From: Treponema sp.
GTDB taxonomy: Bacteria; Spirochaetota; Spirochaetia; Treponematales; Breznakiellaceae
Assembly (NCBI GenBank): GCA_031279925.1
Contig: JAITHQ010000158.1
Coordinates: forward strand, 1 to 9,128
Direction: 5' to 3'
DNA: 9,128 nucleotides
Position numbers and translations under genes: made by a program. The notes beneath the pieces are model-generated. The model searched no databases and was not told the DNA's origin. It saw only the letters and a program-made list of their open reading frames with translations. Positions 1 through 6,425 of the stretch are shown one piece after another. Every line of letters starts with the position of its first letter. The first letter of the stretch is position 1.

Positions 1-13
1 GCATATAAAATCG

Positions 14-38
14 TATCTCCTTATCCTGTAAGGAATTA
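14..38. repeat. Palindrome copy 1 of a two-copy operator-like element
   Basis: The core is an inverted repeat with arms TCCTTA (18-23) and TAAGGA (29-34) around a 5-nt centre. It aligns without gaps to the element at 70-94, with 21 of 25 positions identical and copies exactly 56 bp apart in the same orientation. Neither copy is followed by a T-run, so an intrinsic terminator is unlikely. Two similar palindromes upstream of a promoter suggest a protein-binding operator, or a small dispersed repeat. Which one cannot be settled from this window. Confidence 0.6.
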
Positions 39-69
39 CAAAATCATGAGTAAAACAGTCTAAAAAAGC

Positions 70-94
70 TAATTCCTTATCCCATAAGGAATTA
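70..94. repeat. Palindrome copy 2 (perfect 10-bp arms)
   Basis: The arms AATTCCTTAT (71-80) and ATAAGGAATT (84-93) are perfectly complementary around a CCC centre. The element lies 34 bp upstream of the proposed -35 of the lipoprotein gene and is the better conserved partner of the copy at 14-38. The position would suit an activator or repressor site for the rightward promoter, or for a leftward gene beyond the left edge. The regulatory role is inference; the symmetry is directly visible. Confidence 0.65.
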
Positions 95-127
95 TAAATT
101 TATATGCGCTGGCCCTGCATTTTAAGG

Positions 128-154
128 TTGATTTTAACTTGATTATGATATAAT
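128..154 (+). promoter_or_regulatory. Extended -10 promoter for the lipoprotein gene
   Basis: TATAAT (149-154) is preceded by TG at 146-147, forming an extended -10. TTGATT at 128-133 is a candidate -35 with a 15-bp spacer, shorter than the usual 17 bp, which an extended -10 can compensate for. Transcription would begin near 161, giving a leader of roughly 45-50 nt before the start codon at 209. Confidence 0.65.
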
Positions 155-208
155 ATTGTACAACGACATATTTATGTCTTTGGGTTTCTCTCAAACAAAG
201 GGGTTTTT

Positions 209-1555
209 ATGAAAAAGCAGACTGTTTTGGTACTAGTCACCGGTTTGATACTGGTATGCGGGTTAATTTTGATTACAGGGTGTCCGGCAGATGCTGCTGC
301 AGATACTTCAAGGGGTAATCCCGATACACCTGTTAACCCCAACGCGCCGTCTGACCCGGTCGATTCCGCTTTTTGGTTTGGGGAAATACATAAGCAACTA
401 ATTGAACGAGTTGGAGAACAAGCCAGTGAAGTGTATGCAGGAGAAACAGGAGAAGAACCGGGGCAAATAGCAAATACGCAATATATTTGTAATGCAATAA
501 ACGACAAGTGGGAAATTACTTTACAGGCGGAAGCGGGAACCGCAGATAAAGCGGCGAATTGTGAATATTTATTGAAAATGATTGATAAAGCCAATGATAA
601 CCATACATTTTATGGCGCAAGCGCTTATGCCACAAAACAAGTGGTAGATACTATTGCGGTAGAAGATGCAGTTAATAGGTTGTGGGCGCCTAACGGTACA
701 TTTGTAACGGTTGCATACAACAGCAACTCAGCCGCATACTCTACAGACGGCGTTACCTGGACGGCGGCGGCATTGCCGGGTAGTGCAAATTGGGCTTGTG
801 TTACATACGGCAATAATACATTTGTAACAGTCGCTATGGGCAGTAACAGTGACAAAGCCGCTTGTTCTACAGATAATGGAGCCACTTGGACAGCGGCGGC
901 ATTGCCGGGCCGGGCGGACTGGCGAAGCGTTACATACGGTAATGGTACATTTGTAGCAGTCGCATACAGCAGCAACACCGCCGCATACTCTACAGACGGT
1001 ATCACCTGGACGGCAGCAGCATTGCCAAACAGCGCCAATTGGCAAGGCGTTACTTATGGCAATGGTAAATTCGTAGTGGTTGCATATAGCAGCAATACAG
1101 CCGCGTATTCTACAGACGGTGTCACCTGGACGGAGGTAACATTGCCAAACAGCGCCAATTGGCAAAGCGTTACTTATGGCAACGGTAAATTCGTAATGGT
1201 GGCATACAGCAGCAATACAGCCGCATTCTCTACAGACGGCGTCACCTGGACAGCGGCAAGGTTGCCGGGTAGTGCATATTGGCGCAGTGTTACTTATGGC
1301 AACGGTAAATTCGCAGCTGTTGCTACTGGCAGCTATAACAAAGCCGCATACTCTACAAATGGCATCACCTGGACGGCGGCAACGCTGCCGAGTGTTACAG
1401 GTTGGCTTAGTGTTACTTATGGCAATGGTACATTTGTAGCGGTTGCTGCTAATGGTTATGACACAGCCGCATACTCTACAGATGGCGTCACCTGGACAGC
1501 GGCGGCATTGCCGAGTGTAAGCTGGTATAGCGTTACTTATGGAACGGGTAATTAG
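209..1555 (+). CDS. Secreted lipoprotein with a seven-repeat Asp-box (BNR-like) beta-propeller
   Basis: The 448-residue product begins with a basic MKKQ, a hydrophobic stretch (5-24) and lipobox ITGC, so Cys25 is the likely lipidated residue. A Pro/Asn/Asp-rich linker (26-50) and an unrecognised, probably helical region (51-158) follow. Residues 163-448 are seven repeats of 40-43 residues. Each carries a GTFV/GKFV strand, an Asp-box such as STDGVTW (178, 220, 261, 301, 341, 382, 423), an LP turn and a W..VTYGN strand. Asp-boxes are typical of sialidase/BNR-type propellers, and seven units would close one ring. No sialidase active-site arginines or FRIP motif are evident, so an enzymatic role is not claimed; surface binding or scaffolding is more plausible. 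The start is supported by AAAGGGG (197-203), 5 nt upstream of ATG. The gene appears monocistronic, with its own promoter and a hairpin at the stop. Confidence 0.85.
   Translation: MKKQTVLVLVTGLILVCGLILITGCPADAAADTSRGNPDTPVNPNAPSDPVDSAFWFGEIHKQLIERVGEQASEVYAGETGEEPGQIANTQYICNAINDKWEITLQAEAGTADKAANCEYLLKMIDKANDNHTFYGASAYATKQVVDTIAVEDAVNRLWAPNGTFVTVAYNSNSAAYSTDGVTWTAAALPGSANWACVTYGNNTFVTVAMGSNSDKAACSTDNGATWTAAALPGRADWRSVTYGNGTFVAVAYSSNTAAYSTDGITWTAAALPNSANWQGVTYGNGKFVVVAYSSNTAAYSTDGVTWTEVTLPNSANWQSVTYGNGKFVMVAYSSNTAAFSTDGVTWTAARLPGSAYWRSVTYGNGKFAAVATGSYNKAAYSTNGITWTAATLPSVTGWLSVTYGNGTFVAVAANGYDTAAYSTDGVTWTAAALPSVSWYSVTYGTGN
695..1552 (+). repeat. Tandem in-frame DNA repeats encoding propeller blades
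   Basis: There are seven direct repeats, mostly 120 bp (40 codons), with one of 129 bp and one of 123 bp. The third and fourth units are the most alike: positions 1021-1080 and 1141-1200 differ at only three of 60 bases. Such similarity suggests recent internal duplication or gene conversion, and predicts that blade number can change by recombination between units. Confidence 0.85.
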
Positions 1556-1592
1556 AGTCTGTTAATCATGTAGACACATTATGGACAGACTC
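1555..1592. terminator. Bidirectional hairpin between convergent genes
   Basis: The outer arms GAGTCTGT (1555-1562) and ACAGACTC (1585-1592) pair perfectly over 8 bp. The interior pairs again through ATGT (1568-1571) and ACAT (1576-1579) around an AGAC loop, with a few mismatches between. The left arm starts on the last base of the lipoprotein stop codon and the structure ends 9 nt short of the convergent gene's stop. No clear T-run follows on either strand, so it may stabilise 3' ends or terminate inefficiently rather than act as a classic intrinsic terminator. Confidence 0.55.
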
Positions 1593-1601
1593 CCCAAAAA
1601 A

Positions 1602-2894
1602 TTAAAGATGCCTTTTCTGAACCAATATCCTTCTAAAACATTCCTTGCCATCTATAACTGCTATATAAGATTCATTTTCTTCAATAATTTTATACCCCTT
1701 CTCCAATAACCCGTTTAAGATTGGCCGTGCAGAGATCGCAAAGGGTTTTTTATAATCGTTTGGTATATAACAATTATCTACCAATAAAATTTTATAATCG
1801 TCATATTTTTTGTATTTTTCAGGTATTTCTTTTAGCGGAACTATTTTTAGATGCTTATATTTTGGCCTATTTTTTATAGAAATATTTGTATACCAATGCC
1901 CTGAAGCATCTACAAGCTGTCTTTTGGGATTTAAAAAATAATCAACCCGGTTATACCCTGCCCATACCTGATTATTTTTAAAATATGGTATATATGCTTT
2001 GGTAATAGGATTTGCTATATTAGATATAATTATAAACTTTTTTCCGCTTTTTATAGTAATTTCCCAATAGTCTATTGCCCTTGAAAACGGCGGGTTTGTA
2101 CATACTATATCTGTCTCTTCATTGAGTATTTTCAAAGACAGCGGGTGGTCAAAACTTCCCGTATAGCCTTCGGGATACTCTTTGAATTCATTAAAACCGT
2201 CTTTGGTAAATATATACCCTTTTGTTCCCTGATTAAATAAATCAACCGGGCCGCTATAGTGACTACATATCAATTTTTTAAGCCCCAGTTCATTGAAATT
2301 TTTTATAAAATACAATGGAAACGCTGATGTGTTTTTTTCGCTGTCATCAACCGCGTCATCGCAGTTACAAAACACAACTTTATTTTTCCAAATTTCTTTA
2401 TTATACATTGTCAATTCTTTTTCAATATCTTCATATCTGGTATAAAACTCATCATTATTTATTTTTTGAGCTTTTTGCAGTATCTCTTTTCGGGAAATTC
2501 CCCGTTCTTCAAGAGATGGAGTTATTTTTTTTATAATTTTTACTATTTCTTTTTTGTCTTCGGTTTTAATAAATATTTCTCTCACATACAGTTTATGTAA
2601 CTTTATGAAATTTACATAATGATGAAACAAGGGGGTATTATAAAAATATATTTCCTTGCTTTTTTCTTCTCTAAGGGTAACAAATTTTTCTTTGATAGCA
2701 TTTTCCACCTGTGCCATATCTTTTACTTCACAAGTAAATAAATACTGATAAATATTGTCTTTCGATTTACCAGTCATATTATTATATTCTTTTAACCTTC
2801 TTTCCAAATCATTGGTTTTGCCTATTTTACAGCGGGTAGTTTCTTTTGATGCTTGAACAATATAAATACACTGTTTTTCCTTATCTTTTGCCAA
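1602..2894 (-). CDS. EcoRI-type adenine-N6 DNA methyltransferase fused to an N-terminal GIY-YIG/T5orf172-like domain
   Basis: The product has 430 residues. The C-terminal part (about 145-425) matches the EcoRI adenine-methylase family: NNDEFYTR (147-153), KVVFCNCDD (172-180), and the catalytic motif IV TNPPF (266-270), followed by GKKFIIISN (284-292). A protein of this type transfers methyl from S-adenosylmethionine to N6 of adenine in a short DNA site. Residues 9-75 resemble the GIY-YIG superfamily: IYIV (10-13), KIGKT (23-27), ERRL (31-34) and a candidate metal-binding Glu64 in QVENAIKEKF. A charged linker (100-145) joins the two. The gene is visibly richer in A+T than the operon to its right, consistent with horizontal transfer. 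No restriction endonuclease is encoded beside it, so it may be a solitary methylase, or the N-terminal domain may supply DNA binding or cleavage. Start is TTG at 2894. Confidence 0.85.
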   Translation of the reverse strand: MAKDKEKQCIYIVQASKETTRCKIGKTNDLERRLKEYNNMTGKSKDNIYQYLFTCEVKDMAQVENAIKEKFVTLREEKSKEIYFYNTPLFHHYVNFIKLHKLYVREIFIKTEDKKEIVKIIKKITPSLEERGISRKEILQKAQKINNDEFYTRYEDIEKELTMYNKEIWKNKVVFCNCDDAVDDSEKNTSAFPLYFIKNFNELGLKKLICSHYSGPVDLFNQGTKGYIFTKDGFNEFKEYPEGYTGSFDHPLSLKILNEETDIVCTNPPFSRAIDYWEITIKSGKKFIIISNIANPITKAYIPYFKNNQVWAGYNRVDYFLNPKRQLVDASGHWYTNISIKNRPKYKHLKIVPLKEIPEKYKKYDDYKILLVDNCYIPNDYKKPFAISARPILNGLLEKGYKIIEENESYIAVIDGKECFRRILVQKRHL

Positions 2895-2900
2895 TTTATG

Positions 2901-2906
2901 CCTCCT
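2901..2906 (-). promoter_or_regulatory. Strong ribosome binding site selecting a TTG start
   Basis: On the minus strand AGGAGG lies 6 nt upstream of TTG at 2894-2892. No in-frame ATG or GTG occurs between this site and the TTG, and the protein family similarity begins only a few residues in. The TTG is therefore the likely true initiator. Confidence 0.75.
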
Positions 2907-2924
2907 CTGATGATATTAAGCTCT

Positions 2925-2951
2925 ACTATAACATATTTTCAAGAAAGTCAA
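2925..2951 (-). promoter_or_regulatory. Extended -10 promoter for the methyltransferase gene
   Basis: On the minus strand, TTGACT (2951-2946) is followed after 15 bp by TATAGT (2930-2925), with TG one base before it (2933-2932). The architecture, TTGAYT, 15 bp, then TGN-TATART, is the same as that of the lipoprotein promoter at 128-154. The leader would be about 25 nt, so the gene is likely transcribed independently of the upstream membrane operon. Confidence 0.65.
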
Positions 2952-2954
2952 TCC

Positions 2955-3185
2955 TTATCGTGTATGATTTTTTATATGCTCTAGCGCCCGTAGGCGCTTA
3001 ATATAATTTTCAACCAATTTTGGGATAAATGGCGCATAACAGTCGAGTTTACGCTTGCTAGCTGCTTGGGCAGCAATTACAAGAGCCGGTAGGCGGACTT
3101 GGTCTCCATGATACGATACAACTTTATCCGCTCCATCACCTCTAAGAGCCCGAAAATCGGGATTTTTGTGGTCTATTGACCGCAA
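2955..3185 (-). CDS. Doubtful 76-codon open frame in a hairpin-rich spacer
   Basis: The frame is open for 76 codons and reads as a plausible basic protein (C-terminal part rich in K, R, H), but I do not recognise it. Points against it: the only start is a TTG lying inside the right arm of a 14-bp hairpin (3160-3191), no Shine-Dalgarno sequence precedes it, and its DNA contains several short inverted repeats (2983-2998, 3061-3074, 3149-3161). It could be a degraded C-terminal fragment of a lost gene, or a chance frame over a structured element. The methyltransferase promoter begins only 4 bp beyond its stop. Confidence 0.25.
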   Translation of the reverse strand: MRSIDHKNPDFRALRGDGADKVVSYHGDQVRLPALVIAAQAASKRKLDCYAPFIPKLVENYIKRLRALEHIKNHTR

Positions 3186-3215
3186 AAATCCACAATTTAA
3201 ACAGGCTCTAAGGTG
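3137..3215. other. Two-tier cruciform/hairpin directly behind the membrane operon
   Basis: The inner stem, 3160-3173 with 3178-3191, has 14 pairs (one G-T) and a TATT loop. The outer stem pairs CACCTCTAAGAGCC (3137-3150) with GGCTCTAAGGTG (3204-3215), giving 12 pairs with two bulged bases. A small alternative hairpin, CCCGA/TCGGG, lies at 3149-3161. The structure starts 2 nt past the DUF4129-like stop codon. It is probably the 3' end structure of the operon mRNA (terminator or stabiliser), although no clean U-tract follows. Symmetry at two levels would also suit the remnant of a mobile-element end. Confidence 0.6.
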
Positions 3216-3217
3216 AA

Positions 3218-4663
3218 TTATTCAGCGCTGCCTTTTAGGGATTCGCAGAATCTGGCGGCGGCTTCAAAACTTCCTTCAGGCGGAAGGTGTCCGCCATAGG
3301 CAAACTGTATCCAGTGGTTCAATACCCCGGCAAAGGCGGCGGCGTCTTGCGATGGTTCTGTGGAGCGGGCCAGTTCCGCACAGTCGTATTCGGTGGCATT
3401 GGCCGGAAACTGAAGCCCCCGGTATACGGTCCAGGATCGTATTGCTGCGGCGGCGCAAAAGCCCCACGCCCGCCGCATGTCGCCATTGGTAAAGCAAAAG
3501 CGGGCCCTTTCCAGCAGGAAACCAGGGCTTTCCCTGGCGTTTTCACGCAGGGCATGTATGGCCGAATCGCCGGCAAGCGCTATGCTGTTTATCTTCGATT
3601 TTCGAAGATAAAGAAACAAAAATACCGCCAGAGCCGCAGCAAGCGCAAGCAGAGCTGTCTGTAGAATAAGGGCAAAGACATGCCTGATTGTTTTCATCCA
3701 GGGGGCGGCATTAAAGCCGGTTTCCGGCGGCTGTTTGGGGTTTTTCCAGCGTATGCCCCAGCCGTCACGCCAGCCGCCAAAATCCGCTGAATCGAGAATG
3801 GCGCGTAACGTTTCAAGCGGGGCGTCATTGTCCCCGGCGCTTTCAGCGGCAGCGGCCCTGTCCTGTGTAAATGCTTTTTCCGGCGCGGCAATTCCCGCAG
3901 CGCATATAATAATTGCAGAAAGAATAATTTTCGTTTTGTATCCTGCGGCAAAACGGCGGAACAAAAGTTCTATGTCCCAGCCTTCAACCTCTACCCGGCT
4001 GTTAAGATAAACGCCAAAGCCCATGCAGACATACAGGCTTTCCGTTACAATATAGTTGATGCACCATGCGGTAAACAAAAAAAATTCCCCGCCGGTAAAA
4101 AAATAGCCGGGCGAAAAACGGTAGTCTACCTGAATAATTTTCGCCATTATTACAATAAACAATACTTCGCCGCAAAGCAGCGCTGCTTCAAGGGCAAGGC
4201 CCCAAACCGTAAGTAAAAAGCAAAAGCCAAGGCCGCCTTTTTTAAGAGTCCTTCGCCTGCCGGCAATGCGGCGGATATTTTCCAGCGTACGCACCGGCAT
4301 CATTGCGGCGCGGAGCGGGCTAAAGCGCCGCCAGAGCAGGTCGCCAATAAGCCCCCGCAATAAATTCCTGCCAAGCCCCCGAAAAATTTGCGCCGCGCCT
4401 GCGCTGCCTGCAAAGAAACGGACGGAAACGACATGCAGTATAAGGCGATCAAAAAAAGGCTTTAGCAGCCACAGGGTAAGCCATGACCAGTACTGCAGCT
4501 GCTCAGGAAGCAGGCGCAGGGCAAAGGCGCATATCCAGAACGGAACCGCAAAAAAAGGCAGAAAATAGACAAAATTTTCCCGCCACAGCAGCAGTCCCGC
4601 GTCAGCCGCTTCCCAGGGGCTTCTCCTCCTGAGCGCCAGGGAACATTCAAGGGGCAGGCTCAC
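3218..4663 (-). CDS. DUF4129-like membrane protein, last gene of the operon
   Basis: The product has 481 residues, starting at GTG in a 4-bp GTGA overlap with the SpoIIM-family gene. Several membrane segments lie in the first half (about 31-50, 58-78, 145-175, 190-220), followed by the motif VEVEGWDIELLFRRFA (224-239) and a further hydrophobic segment (245-260). A soluble, probably extracytoplasmic stretch (261-322) comes next, then a membrane segment (328-353). The C-terminal cytoplasmic region (about 383-478), with RRAWGFCAAAAIRSW, a TEYDCAELARS stretch and WIQFAYGG, resembles DUF4129. Members of this family are often encoded beside SpoIIM, RDD, MoxR and DUF58 genes, a setting associated with cell envelope or membrane-protein assembly. 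The exact role is unknown. Family assignment rests on C-terminal pattern and gene order. Confidence 0.75.
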   Translation of the reverse strand: MSLPLECSLALRRRSPWEAADAGLLLWRENFVYFLPFFAVPFWICAFALRLLPEQLQYWSWLTLWLLKPFFDRLILHVVSVRFFAGSAGAAQIFRGLGRNLLRGLIGDLLWRRFSPLRAAMMPVRTLENIRRIAGRRRTLKKGGLGFCFLLTVWGLALEAALLCGEVLFIVIMAKIIQVDYRFSPGYFFTGGEFFLFTAWCINYIVTESLYVCMGFGVYLNSRVEVEGWDIELLFRRFAAGYKTKIILSAIIICAAGIAAPEKAFTQDRAAAAESAGDNDAPLETLRAILDSADFGGWRDGWGIRWKNPKQPPETGFNAAPWMKTIRHVFALILQTALLALAAALAVFLFLYLRKSKINSIALAGDSAIHALRENARESPGFLLERARFCFTNGDMRRAWGFCAAAAIRSWTVYRGLQFPANATEYDCAELARSTEPSQDAAAFAGVLNHWIQFAYGGHLPPEGSFEAAARFCESLKGSAE

Positions 4664-5661
4664 GCTTTGCCCCCCGGCCTTTTAAAAGCGCCGGTTTGGC
4701 CGTTACGCCTAATTTTTCCGGCAAACAAAAAATAGAGCAGCAGCAAAACCCAAATGCCTGCGCCCGCACCGATGCGCAATCGCAGGGGCAGTTGGTGGCG
4801 CGATGACCAAAAGGCTTCGATAACTGCGGCGGCGGCCAGCATTAGGGCGCTGCCCGCGATAATGGGCAGGGCCTCTTCCCCCGCTTTTTTAATCGAAGCG
4901 CCCCTGCTTAAACCGCGGGTGACAAAGAAACGGTAACCCAAAAGCAGCCCTGCATAGGCGCTAAAAATTATCGCTGTAAGTTCAAACGCACTGTGGGCAA
5001 TAATAAAAGGAAAAAAAGTTTTTTCGAACCCTGCATTAATAATATGCCCCGCTGCAATCCCCAGATACGCGGCGTTGATGCAAAGCAAAAGCAGGCTGCC
5101 CATACCGGCAAAAATTCCTCCGGCAAAAGTTCTAAACGCAATCGAGATATTATTGTAAATGTAATAACCGAACATATCCGCGCTGCCTGCAAGGTCGCGG
5201 GGAGCAAGAAAATGGCCGCTTGTTGGATCGTACATTTCATCAATGGCGTTAAGCTGCGATTCGGCGATTAGTTCTTTTGCAAGCGGGGGAAAACGGACGC
5301 AGAGCAGGGCGAAAAAAAATGCAAGGCCGTAAAACAGTAGAAACGCCGCCCCAATTCCCCGCCATTGGGACCTGACTTTTTGGGGAAATGTCCGCAGAAT
5401 AAAACCGGCGGGCATTTTAAGGGAAAACCCGCGCTGACCGTACAGTATCTGGTTCCCCTCGTTTACCAGCATATTCAGCCGTTCAATAATTGCCGGATCA
5501 AAATCGTAAGCGCGGGCAATATTCAGGTCTTGCGTCAGTTCCCGAAAACGGCGGATAAACGAAGGGGCCGCAGCATGTATCTTTTTTCTTTTCCCCGGCA
5601 GTAATTCGCTAAATTCTGTCCACGAAGACTCCCGCCGCCGTACAAAGGATTGTTCGGTCAC
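4660..5661 (-). CDS. SpoIIM-family integral membrane protein
   Basis: The product has 333 residues. An N-terminal cytoplasmic helical part contains WTEFSELL (14-21) and a region resembling the usual domain of this family before the first membrane segment (about 103-122). An extracytoplasmic loop (about 123-165) follows. The family core begins at YNNISIAFRTFAGGIFAGMG (169-188), continues through a hydrophobic hairpin (186-207) and reaches HSAFELTAIIFSAYAGLLLG (223-242), with conserved-looking His223 and Glu227. Two more membrane segments (about 263-285 and 298-314) precede a basic tail. In spore formers SpoIIM acts in engulfment; homologues in non-sporulating bacteria occur in RDD/DUF4129/MoxR clusters with unknown function, so the name should not be read as evidence of sporulation. 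The GTG start overlaps the RDD stop as GTGA, and its own stop overlaps the next start the same way. Confidence 0.9.
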   Translation of the reverse strand: MTEQSFVRRRESSWTEFSELLPGKRKKIHAAAPSFIRRFRELTQDLNIARAYDFDPAIIERLNMLVNEGNQILYGQRGFSLKMPAGFILRTFPQKVRSQWRGIGAAFLLFYGLAFFFALLCVRFPPLAKELIAESQLNAIDEMYDPTSGHFLAPRDLAGSADMFGYYIYNNISIAFRTFAGGIFAGMGSLLLLCINAAYLGIAAGHIINAGFEKTFFPFIIAHSAFELTAIIFSAYAGLLLGYRFFVTRGLSRGASIKKAGEEALPIIAGSALMLAAAAVIEAFWSSRHQLPLRLRIGAGAGIWVLLLLYFLFAGKIRRNGQTGAFKRPGGKA

Positions 5662-6425
5662 GGCAAACGCTCCCCTGGGCCAGCCGTCCCGCCTGACAGT
5701 TGGCGGGCTATTCCCAAAAGATACGCCGCATCAGAAAGCCCGCTTGATTCAGCAGAATTACCCCGCAGCAGCCGCGCCCAGGAGTGGGCAATTTCATTTG
5801 CCCGCGCCTCGCCCAGCAGGGGGTAACGCCGCGAAAACATCAGAATCGCCTGCTTTTCATCGTGAGAAAGGGCATAAGCGGGAATAACAGGCTCTATACC
5901 TGCAAGCCAGCCGGCGGAGGAACGGCGGGAAAAACCAATAGCCCTGGGCGTATACACCACCAGCGTTCCCCCTGCCCAATCGCCCAGCCGCCTAAAGCCT
6001 GGACTTGCGGCCATACAGACAAGGGCAATAGGGCACAGAAAAAAGAATGTATCGGCAAAACGAAGCAAATTCCGCAAAAAGGACGAAGCTCCGTCCACCG
6101 GCGCGCCGTCACTGCGCACCACCCTAATCCCCATAAAACGCTTACCGAAACTCTGCCCCCGGAACGCCAACTCGCAGATTACATGATAAAACCAGTCAAC
6201 ACAAAAATTAAGAATCAGCATTAACCAGACGCCGCTATGCAGGGATGCAGCCGACCAGATAACAATAAGAATAAGCCACTGGATAATTTTATCGATTCCG
6301 TAAGCGGATGCCCGAATGGGAAGCCCTGCGGGAAAAAGCGCAAATTCAATGCCGTCCGCCGTAAGGGCGCCCAAGGCGGCATCGAGCGGTGGCCTTTCGC
6401 GTTTTTCTCTCCCTGCCAATGCCAT
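5658..6425 (-). CDS. RDD-family membrane protein
   Basis: The 255-residue product begins at ATG 6425, which overlaps the upstream stop as TAATG; a longer frame to 6524 would lie inside the upstream gene and is rejected. The RDD domain spans about 35-158. It contains IRASAYGIDKII with Arg38 and Asp45, a hydrophobic stretch (48-85), the family hallmark GQSFGKRFMGIRVV (90-103), RNLLRFAD (118-125), a further membrane segment (126-142) and RRLGDWAGGTLVVY (145-158). The C-terminal 95 residues are soluble, basic and helix-prone; I do not recognise them. RDD proteins have been linked to ion exchange in some bacteria, but in SpoIIM/DUF4129 clusters the substrate is unknown. No clear ribosome site precedes the start, so expression probably depends on translational coupling. 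Confidence 0.9.
   Translation of the reverse strand: MALAGREKRERPPLDAALGALTADGIEFALFPAGLPIRASAYGIDKIIQWLILIVIWSAASLHSGVWLMLILNFCVDWFYHVICELAFRGQSFGKRFMGIRVVRSDGAPVDGASSFLRNLLRFADTFFFLCPIALVCMAASPGFRRLGDWAGGTLVVYTPRAIGFSRRSSAGWLAGIEPVIPAYALSHDEKQAILMFSRRYPLLGEARANEIAHSWARLLRGNSAESSGLSDAAYLLGIARQLSGGTAGPGERLP

Noticed and set aside
1..63. An open plus-strand frame entering from the left edge and stopping at 63
   Set aside because: It has only 20 codons and covers the first palindrome; this is too short to distinguish a gene tail from chance.
172..1165. Three leftward frames opposite the lipoprotein gene
   Set aside because: They are antisense to a gene with a clear signal peptide and repeats; their apparent repeats simply mirror the coding repeats, and they lack ribosome sites.
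2955..3217. An integron attC-type recombination site
   Set aside because: The stems have the right general look, but I could not find paired RYYYAAC/GTTRRRY core sites at the ends, and there is no integrase in the window.
4660..5661. Evidence that the organism forms spores
   Set aside because: SpoIIM-family proteins are widespread in non-sporulating bacteria in this RDD/DUF4129 context; no other sporulation gene is present.
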